Positions 57,171 to 64,000 of a stretch of DNA of 64,000 bases are shown piece after piece. The stretch comes from Emydura subglobosa. Its lineage: Eukaryota; Chordata; Testudines; Chelidae. Where the stretch lies: assembly GCA_007922225.1 (NCBI GenBank), contig ML680005.1, forward strand, positions 1,389,525-1,453,524. The letters are read 5' to 3'. A model generated the notes under the pieces. The model did not search any database, was not told where the DNA came from, and was given only the letters and a program-made list of their open reading frames with translations. The translations under genes and the position numbers were made by a program. Each line of letters starts with the position of its first letter. The first letter of the stretch is position 1.

Positions 57171-58131
57171 CCCACGGCCTGCCATCCCAGCGCGCCGACA
57201 TCTCGCCGCTTCCCCAAACCGCCTGTTTCCCACGCAGGACGCCCCCAGGCTCGACCGGAGATGTCTCAAGGGACCGTGGCTGCTTGGCGGGTCTTGGCCT
57301 GAGCTATCACAGGTGGAACCTGGTCCTCTGAGGTGCTGAGCACCCCGTGCCCCTGGGGAAACCAGCCCAGAGAGAGTCTGGTGCCTAACTGTCTATGCAC
57401 CCAAGTCTGAAATCATGGCCAGGGCCCCCCTTCCCTTGAGGAGAGTCCACAGAGGAGACCCTCGGCCCCCGCGGCCTGCGCTGGAGAGAGCGTGGTGGGG
57501 TCAGGCCCCACGCTGCCACTAACAGTGATCTGGGGGGCACGGCTGCCACCGGAGTGGCTGGGTGCTGCGTTCAGCGAGCCCTGGAGCGCTGCCGCAGCCT
57601 GGGAGGAAGCTGCAGGAGGTGCTGGAGCTATGGGGAGGGAGGGTTAAAAAGCAGCTGTGCGACAGGAGCCTGCAGACAGGCCTGGGGAGGGGCAGCCAGG
57701 CGCCATGGGGAGCAGCAGCAGCTGCCTACACCGGGTCCCTGGCCTGGAACCCAGGGGCGTGGGTGGGCCTGGTGGGAGAGCACAATCCTGGGGAGCAAAG
57801 GGGTGGGGGCTCCTGAGCCGGGACTGGGGCCGACGGCCACGTGCAAAGTCATTGGGCTTCGGGCTTGGTTTCAGCTCGTTGCGACCTGGGGAGGGGTGAG
57901 GCGCCCAGCGTCCCACGGAGGGGCGGAGCCACGAGTGAGCCCAGCTGCGGCCAGCAGGGGGCGACAGATGGCGGAGCAGCAGCTATGCCACGGCCAGCCA
58001 CGGGAGGAGGGGTGGGCACTATAGGCCCCCGCCTAGCATATTAGCCCCCGTGCATGCCAGGCAGCTCCTGGGCAACGCACCGTCAGACACTTGGCAAGCT
58101 TGTGCCAGGAGGAGGGACTGCGTCCCTGGCC
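57171..58131. repeat. Duplicated RARRES2 intron-1 block (copy 2)
   Basis: Direct match to 48889-49907. Here it has no RARRES2 exons beside it and runs straight into the LRRC61-B upstream region at ~58131. Confidence 0.9.
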
Positions 58132-59313
58132 GGGGGGGGCGCGAACTGGGGGCGTTTCCACAGCCCCCTTCTGTGTGCGGGATGGAAAGGCTCAGGCCCC
58201 CCCCGCCTAGTACCCCCCTGCCTCCCCGCTTCCCCCCACCGCCAGCGTCCTCGCAGCCCCCCCCCCCCACAGCCTCATGCCAGGGCCCGGCCTGGGGCCG
58301 CCCCCGCAAACCCAGGCCAGCGGCATCTGGTGCATGGCCCGTGGGGGGGACCCAGTGCAGGGGCCGGCCCGACCCATCCGGTTCCGCCCCAGGAAGGGGG
58401 CCGAGGAGCCGGGTCTGGGGCCCCTGGCTGGTGCCGGGCAGGATTGTGGCCGGCCGGGGGCAGTGGGAGGCGAATCCCTTCCTCGCCCAGCTCCGCGCGG
58501 CAGGTGCTGTGGTGTGAAGCAGCCTCCTGTGGCTACGGTCCCGGCTCCCATCCCGGCCACGGCAAACCTGCTCCTGCAGCTCGGTGTGGGGCTGGCCCCC
58601 CGCAGGGAGGAGCCCCAGGACAGATCCTTGCCCACTGACTGCCCCATCTTCCCAGCGGGTACCCAGCCGCGGGTTCCTCCGTGGGCAGCTTTGAGCACCA
58701 GGGGCCAGCTTGTCTCCTGGCCAAGGGCTGGTCTGTCTCTGGAGCGGGGGCTGCCCGGGTCGGGGACTGCTCGGGTCGGGGACTCAGCGCCAGTGACTCC
58801 CAGAGAAGGCCCTAGGAGTGGCAGGGGCCCAGCCCCGCTCGGGATCAGCCGCGCAGGGAGCAGAGCATGCAGATTATTCTCCCAGGGCAGGGGAGGTAGC
58901 GCTGGTCCAGTCCTCACTCATACAGCCTGTAGCAAACCCGCCCTGCGCTCTAGGGGTGCACCGGAGTCGCCTGGAGCGCCCAGCTGTCCGCAGGGGGAGG
59001 GTGAAAATGGGGGAGGGTGCTGGGGGAAAGGAGCTGGCTCGGCTTGGGCAGGGTGCTGATCCTCTCTCCTCTTCCCTTCCAGGGACCGGCGCGCTGTTCC
59101 CGGCGTGACCCAGTGCCGCTGCCTGGGAGAGTAACCGGGCCCCGTGGGGCAGAGCCCCCTGGAAGGAGCAAAGAGCTTTTCCTGCCCCTGCGCCTACACA
59201 GTTCCTGGCGGTGGCTGGGGCAAGCCGAGGTTCTCCACGCTGGGGTGAGTCTGGCTTTGGGACTCTAGGTGCCCAGGGGTGCCCAGCGCCGCGGGGACTA
59301 GCTGAGCCACGCG

Positions 59314-60099
59314 ATGGAGCCCTGGGCGGAGAAGGGGGAGGCGGGCGAGACCGTGCGGGTCACGGCCCAGCTGCTGAAGGCCAAGACGGGCGAGTTCGAC
59401 CTGGAGTCCATCCTGCTGCTCAAGCTGCGGGGCCTGGGCATCTCGGACCTGGGCTGCCTGGGCGAGTGCGCCAGCCTGGAGTGGCTGGACCTCTCCGGCA
59501 ACGCCATCTCCCAGCTGGGCCCCCTCGCCACCCTCAAGTCCCTGGCCGTCCTCAACCTCTCGGCCAACCGGGTCTGCAGCCTGGAGCCGCTGGGCGCCTG
59601 CGAGAACCTGCAGCGCCTGGACGTGGCCGGCAACCTGCTGAGCAGCCTGCAGCAGCTGCAGTGCCTGGCGGGGCTGCGCCGGCTGGAGAGCCTGCGGCTG
59701 CACGACCCCCGGGGCCACCTCACCAACCCCGTCTGCGCCAGCGGGGCCTACCGCAGCGCCCTGGCCGAGCTGCTCCCCGCCCTCAAGGCCATCGACGGCC
59801 AGCGGCTCTCCGGCCGCGGCAGCGAGCTCTACCAGCTCTGCCGGGACCTCGACAGCTCCCTGGAGCGCGGCGGCGGGGCCGGCAGCCCGGAGCCGCCGGG
59901 CGTGGCCCTGCCCTGGGTGGAGGAGGGCTACTGGGAGTGGAGGCCGGCGCGCAGGAGCTCCATCGCGGAGGAGGCCTACCGGCAGTTCAGCGCCGCGCTG
60001 CGGGAGTGCCGGGAGCTGAGCCAGCGGGCGGACGACACCATCTCCCAGGCCGAGCGGGCCCTGAGCCTCCGCAGCGACCCCAGCTCCTACGTGTTCTGA
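59314..60099 (+). CDS. LRRC61: LRRC61, copy B
   Basis: Intact 261-residue CDS differing from copy A by about six bases, two of them amino-acid changes (R to H in D-P-R-G-x-L-T-N; H to R in R-L-S-G-x-G-S-E). The leucine-rich repeats, start context and stop are unchanged, and acceptor TTCCAG at 59092 and AATAAA at 61430 are retained, so this looks like a working second gene. Confidence 0.94.
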   Translation: MEPWAEKGEAGETVRVTAQLLKAKTGEFDLESILLLKLRGLGISDLGCLGECASLEWLDLSGNAISQLGPLATLKSLAVLNLSANRVCSLEPLGACENLQRLDVAGNLLSSLQQLQCLAGLRRLESLRLHDPRGHLTNPVCASGAYRSALAELLPALKAIDGQRLSGRGSELYQLCRDLDSSLERGGGAGSPEPPGVALPWVEEGYWEWRPARRSSIAEEAYRQFSAALRECRELSQRADDTISQAERALSLRSDPSSYVF

Positions 60100-61450
60100 G
60101 CCGCCCTGTCCCGAGGGGGGGCCCCGGCACCCGCGCCAGCCAGCGAGGCGCCAGCTTCACCGTCCAAGCAGGGGCCTCGCCGCTGAGGATCTGCCTCTCC
60201 GTCGCCTGGCTTCACGGAGCCCCGGCCCTGAGTCGCCGTCTCGCCGCACCACCCCGCCTGACAGCCGCGTGCCCAGCCCGGGAGATGCCCCACGGAACGA
60301 CAGCCCCTTCCTTATCCCCCCGGCCTCCTTCTTCTCCTGGCTGCAGCCAAAATGGGTGGGAAACCACAGCCAGGCTCTGGGCCCTGGAGGTACCGGCTCC
60401 TGCCCCTCAACCCCAGCTGATCTGACTCTGCCCCTGTGCCAGAGGGGCCGTGGGGGCGTGACCACACATCGATCCCAGCTGCTGGGATCGCTCAGCCCAG
60501 CCCAGCTTCCCAGTGGCCTGGCCAGGAGCCGGCTGTACAGAGGGGCCCAGCCACAGAGCCGCCCCACTGCAGTCCTTGGGGCTGGGTCTGCCCACGCCAG
60601 CGTTGAGCTGGGCCTGTGGGAGCCTGGGGGCATCCTGGCACTTTCCCCGGGGGCTCCAGGCCACTCCCAGCTCCCTCTGCCCTGGGCTTCATTTTCAGAT
60701 TGCTCGGAGAGGAGTCAGGCGGGTGGTCCTGGAGACAGTCCCGCCAGCAGGCACCGCGGGGGCAGCACCGGCTCAGCCCACCGCCGACGGGCACCAGCCC
60801 TGCCTCTGGGGTAGGAGGGGGGCTCTGCTCCACGGCCCCATCTCTCGCTCCTTGGCTGTGGTTTACAGCAGCAAACCTCCCCCCCCCCCACCCCTTGTCC
60901 CTCCCCAGCCAGTGCTGGGGCCACCCCTGAGAACCGGCCGGCTGCCCCCGTGGCAGAGAGGCCGCCACCCGTAGCCTTTGTGGACCCAAGTCTGCTGGGG
61001 AAGGGCCAGGGAGAACGAGCGGGGCGCGGGGTGGCGCTTGCCCTGGTGCATTGGGCTGAGACGCGCCGGGGATGGGGGCTTGTGCACAGCCGACCCCAGG
61101 GGATTTGGCCTCCATCAGAGGCTGGCAGGAGCCCGCATCCGACCCCCGGCCTGGAGGCAGGTGGGGTGCCCCCCGGGCCGGACTAGAGGGAGGCAGAGGC
61201 CAGGACCAGCCCTGCTTCTGGCTGTGGCAAGAGTCCCTGACTCCAGTCGGAGGAAGGAGTGGTCCGCCTGCTTCCTGTGGGGCAGGGCCCAGGACTGGGT
61301 GGGAGGGGGGACACAGTGCGTGGGTAACCAAGGGGAGGCAAGGCCCCTGCGCTGCCCGTTCTGGCTCCCTGGGCCCTGCCCGGTGTGGACGTGCCATGGT
61401 GCCATGGGAAGATATTGAAATATCTGTGAAATAAACGTGTTGTCTGCTCC
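60100..61450 (+). other. LRRC61: LRRC61-B 3' UTR
   Basis: Aligns to copy A with ~4% substitutions and a ~43-bp deletion near 60.54 kb. Confidence 0.65.
61430..61435 (+). terminator. LRRC61: LRRC61-B polyadenylation signal
   Basis: AATAAA followed by CGTGTTGTCTGCT as in copy A. Confidence 0.8.
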
Positions 61451-62075
61451 CCGCCTGCCCGCCCACTGCCTCTCTGTGCCCGGCCTGCGGCGCCGTGGGA
61501 TCTGCCGCCTGGTGTGTTGCTCTGCCCCGCCCGCTGTGCTGCAGAGCCCAGTGCCTGCCCTCTGACGCGCCGGACTGCGGGGCCGCGCTGCCACAAGCGG
61601 GGCAATGATAATCTTGGGGTTCTGCCCCTGGCGAACTGTGCTGGGGGCCACACCCCTAGCCCCGCTGCTCTGTCCCCTGGATCCCTGCCTGCCTGGTCCT
61701 TCGCCCTGGTCCTTCCTCCTGGAGGCTGGTTGTAAAAGGGGGAGGGGGGGTGGTTCAGGGAGGTGATTTCCACCTCATCAGCTCTAAATCACCCCCCGCC
61801 CCCCACGTGAGGCGGGGCAGAGCCCAGGCACCCAGCCAGGTGGGAGAGTGGGTGAGCCGCCGTGGCAGGAGCCAATGCGCTGGAGCAGCTGGCCGATCGG
61901 GGCAATCTGGCCCGGCAGGTACAGGACCCGCTCTCTGTTCTGCTGTCGCCACGTCCCAGCGACCCGAGAGATACCCTGGGTGCACGGCTGGACCACCCGC
62001 CCGCCCGCCCATCCCCGGCAGGGCAGTGCCTGCTGGAAGTAACTGAGCCCAGCCATGCAGAGCCGTGGCTCGGGT

Positions 62076-62081
62076 TTTATT
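62076..62081 (-). terminator. RARRES2: RARRES2-B polyadenylation signal
   Basis: Minus-strand AATAAA, at the same relative position as in copy A. Confidence 0.75.
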
Positions 62082-62702
62082 AGGGATGGCCAGCCAGGGG
62101 GGCAGCAGGGCCCGTTGGCCAGGATGCTTCTTGCCCTGCGTGGTGCTCGAGGGGGTGCAGTGTCTGACGGACCGGGGCGGTCGCCGGGTCTCCATGGGGC
62201 AGCAGCGATGGGGGCATCCTTCCTCGGGTGGGGGGTGTCAGCCGTGCCCTGGCATGGTGGGTGCTGTCCCAGCTGGTCCGGGGAAGAGGAGACACCCTGG
62301 GGTTAGCAGTGCGGCTGGGGGCTCGGCGGGATCGCCCCCCCCCTGCTGCTTTCCACACTGGGTTTGTGTAGGGAGTTGGAGAGAGGCAGCCGCGTCCACA
62401 TCAAAGCAGCTGAGTGGGTCACGTCCGCAGAGCGTCAGATTGCCCAGAGCGCGGCCCTGGGAAGCAGCGGCCTGGGGGCTGGGACAGGAGCGAAGGTGCC
62501 CCTTCGAACCCCCAGTGTCAAGGGGGGGCAGGTACCGAGTGCTCTGCAGAGGGGGCTCAGCGGAGGGGGGTGCAAATCCGTGCCCAGCCCGGAGCCTGCT
62601 AAGGGAACCCTGCCCATGCCAGCCCAGCCCCCGCCTGGTCCCAGTTCTGCGCCTGGGGGGGACCCGTCCGTACTGTGCTGTGGGTGCGGGGAGCCGCCCT
62701 GG

Positions 62703-62804
62703 CTAGGACGCCGGCCCTCCGAAGGCGAACCTGCCGGGATGGTAGAGCCCTTCGCCCGCCTGCTGCACCGCCTCGCACTCCTCCGCGTCTCTCCTCACCA
62801 TCTC
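62703..62804 (-). CDS. RARRES2: RARRES2-B exon 4, altered C-terminus
   Basis: 33 codons plus TAG, one fewer than copy A. Changes relative to A: A to V and A to G substitutions, and the tail after R-F-A-F is G-G-P-A-S. Confidence 0.9.
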   Translation of the reverse strand, partial: EMVRRDAEECEAVQQAGEGLYHPGRFAFGGPAS

Positions 62805-63444
62805 CTGCGGGGCAGAGGCGCCAGGTCACGGGCTGGGCCCGGGCATGTTCTCAGGCTCAATACAGACTTGTAACATGGCCCCTCCCGCACACATAGCCAT
62901 GGGGGTTGCAGCCTGGGCTGGGCCTCGGGGCCCCGGTAAAGTGTATCTTTACCCCCCCCCCCCCCCACGTGGGGGCCCTGGACACCGGGAGGCACTGCTA
63001 TGGCGAGGCAGGGGGTGCGGAGGTGGGCCGGGCTGATCCCAGCGCTGTCAGCCTGGCCGGGCTCCACGGTGCACGGAGCTGCTGGGAGTGTGTGTGCCGG
63101 GGGAGCCTCTCTGCCGCTGCGTGTGTGTGTGTTTGCACCTGTGTGTTAGCGTCGTGTGTGTGTGTGTCTGCCTGCCTGTGGGCACAGACCCACGCTGCTC
63201 CTGGCGGGCCTGGGGGACTGAATGGCAAATGCTGTTCTCAGGCCCCTTGCCCCACGTGTGGAGTTTTCTGCCCCCAGGGAGGGGGTCGGGGCCGAGCCCA
63301 GCCCGCCAGTCTCTGGCCGGCCTGAGGGGCGTGGGGGGCACTCACCTTCACTGCCAGCTGCCTCTCCGCCATGCAGTGCACGTACTGGTCCAGCACCCTG
63401 GCCAGGTTGATAAACTTGAAACAAGCCCGGCAGCTCCGCTTCCT
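62703..63444 (-). CDS. RARRES2: RARRES2-like (chemerin) copy B, exons 3-4 only
   Basis: 3' half of a second chemerin gene; exons 1-2 should lie right of the window. Exon 3 (63346-63444) codes RKRSCRACFKFINLARV, so D-V-S of copy A is replaced by I-N (one codon fewer), and ends A-V-K. Exon 4 (62703-62804) codes EMVRRDAEECEAVQQ ... HPGRFAFGGPAS then TAG. The cysteines in these exons are kept, splice sites are intact (CTCCGCAG/GTGAGT; CCCCGCAG) and the frame is open. The C-terminus no longer has S-K-A-L-P after F-A-F, the position where human prochemerin is cleaved to give the active F-A-F-S end. It could be a diverged paralogue with altered activation, or a decaying copy. Confidence 0.88.
63346..63444 (-). 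CDS. RARRES2: RARRES2-B exon 3
   Basis: 33 codons, one fewer than copy A; all three cysteines of this exon are retained; donor GTGAGT. Confidence 0.9.
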
Positions 63445-63706
63445 CTGCGGAGAGGGACCAAGGGAGGCGTCAGGGCCGGGGTGGGGGAAGCTGAGAACAT
63501 TTCCGCGGCTCTCCCCAGACAGCTCGCCCCCTGTGCCCTGTCCGTGCCCCTCCCTGCCCTCCCTCGCTGTGGGGCTTGTACCCCCTCGCACACGCCCGTG
63601 CATGCACACGCGTGCCTATCTGCCCCCATCCCTGCAGGCGCTGAGCCTCCGGCACGGCTGGGTTAATCCCCCACACAGTGTGTGGGGCGGGGCACAGCAC
63701 CGACCC

Positions 63707-63835
63707 CGTTGCACTGATGGGACCTGAGGGCCAGAGAGATGTGGCGACCGGTCCCGGGTCCCCGGGGAGCCTCTGATAGAGCAGGGACCCGAGCCCCGCT
63801 CCCGAGGCCCAGCCCAGCACCTCATCCCCGAGGGC
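63707..63835 (+). mobile_element. MIR-like SINE fragment in RARRES2-B intron
   Basis: Same element as at 47.88 kb in copy A. Confidence 0.65.
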
Positions 63836-64000
63836 AGCCGCCTCCAGCCCCCAGGATGCAGGGTCCAACTGGGGCCCTCGCTGCTCCATGCACGCAGCCG
63901 CGGGCCCACGCCCAGCCCCTCCCACCCTCGGTCCACCCCTCGCGCCGCACTCCTTCCTGGTGCCCAGCGGAGCAGGGGGCTGTGGTGGGGGCTCAGCCTG

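Larger units (their letters stand above)
58131..64000. repeat. Segmental duplication, copy B (LRRC61 + RARRES2 3' half)
   Basis: Direct copy of 42265-48180; homology is still running at the right window edge, so the duplicated unit is larger than seen here. Confidence 0.92.

Noticed and set aside
59211..60425. 404-codon plus-strand frame overlapping LRRC61-B
   Set aside because: A +1 shadow of LRRC61 (poly-P/A/G composition); the equivalent frame in copy A is shorter, so it is not conserved.
1..64000. CRISPR arrays, bacterial operons, riboswitches or prophage
   Set aside because: The sequence is vertebrate with introns and LINEs; the repeats seen are microsatellites, minisatellites and transposons, not spacer arrays.

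Overview
This window is vertebrate nuclear DNA, most likely from a turtle (Testudines) and probably from a GC-rich, gene-dense microchromosome. The evidence is split genes with canonical GT/AG introns, CpG islands, CR1 LINE 3' ends of the type that finish in 'GGCTGTTCTTATGT', a Penelope-like element with a GIY-YIG tail, MIR-type SINE fossils, and proteins that align to known amniote genes. The species call is inference; a crocodilian is the main alternative.

Layout. (1) 1.5-14.3 kb, minus strand: the first 20 coding exons of SSPO (SCO-spondin), from signal peptide to the start of the third vWD domain. Intron phases agree at every junction except for a 1-bp excess in a G homopolymer in exon 11. 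The rest of the gene lies to the left of the window. (2) 14.3-21.6 kb: intergenic, with CR1 and MIR fragments. (3) 21.6-22.6 kb: CpG island with two ZNF143-type motifs, a 31-bp poly-A and a 10-N gap. (4) 23.8-27.3 kb, plus strand: ZNF467, four coding exons and 14 C2H2 fingers; its first coding exon is a decayed KRAB-A exon. SSPO and ZNF467 are divergent neighbours, as in mammals. (5) 32.7-36.4 kb, plus: one long open frame with two BED fingers and a hAT-transposase-derived body, best explained as a full-length ZBED6CL/ZBED6-type gene. (6) 36.9-41.7 kb: transposon cluster with a CR1 interrupted by an LTR that itself carries a Penelope fragment. (7) 41.9-51.0 kb: LRRC61 (plus) and RARRES2/chemerin (minus), convergent. 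(8) 51-57 kb: AT-richer transposon block with a solo LTR (perfect 5-bp target duplication), an inverted partner LTR, CR1s and a 44-bp minisatellite. (9) 57.2-64.0 kb: a second copy of LRRC61 plus the 3' half of a second RARRES2, running off the right edge.

The most interesting biology is the LRRC61-RARRES2 segmental duplication. The LRRC61 copies differ at only about 6 of 786 CDS bases (two amino acids), while adjacent 3' flank differs by roughly 4%. The second RARRES2 copy instead has several replacements and a rewritten C-terminus exactly where prochemerin is cleaved to become active. Other points are the KRAB fossil in ZNF467, the intact long ZBED gene next to LRRC61, and nested transposons whose target-site duplications can be read directly. 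All coordinates are hand-derived; exon edges rest on splice consensus plus reading-phase agreement. No database search or alignment was run, and homology calls rest on recognising conserved motifs.
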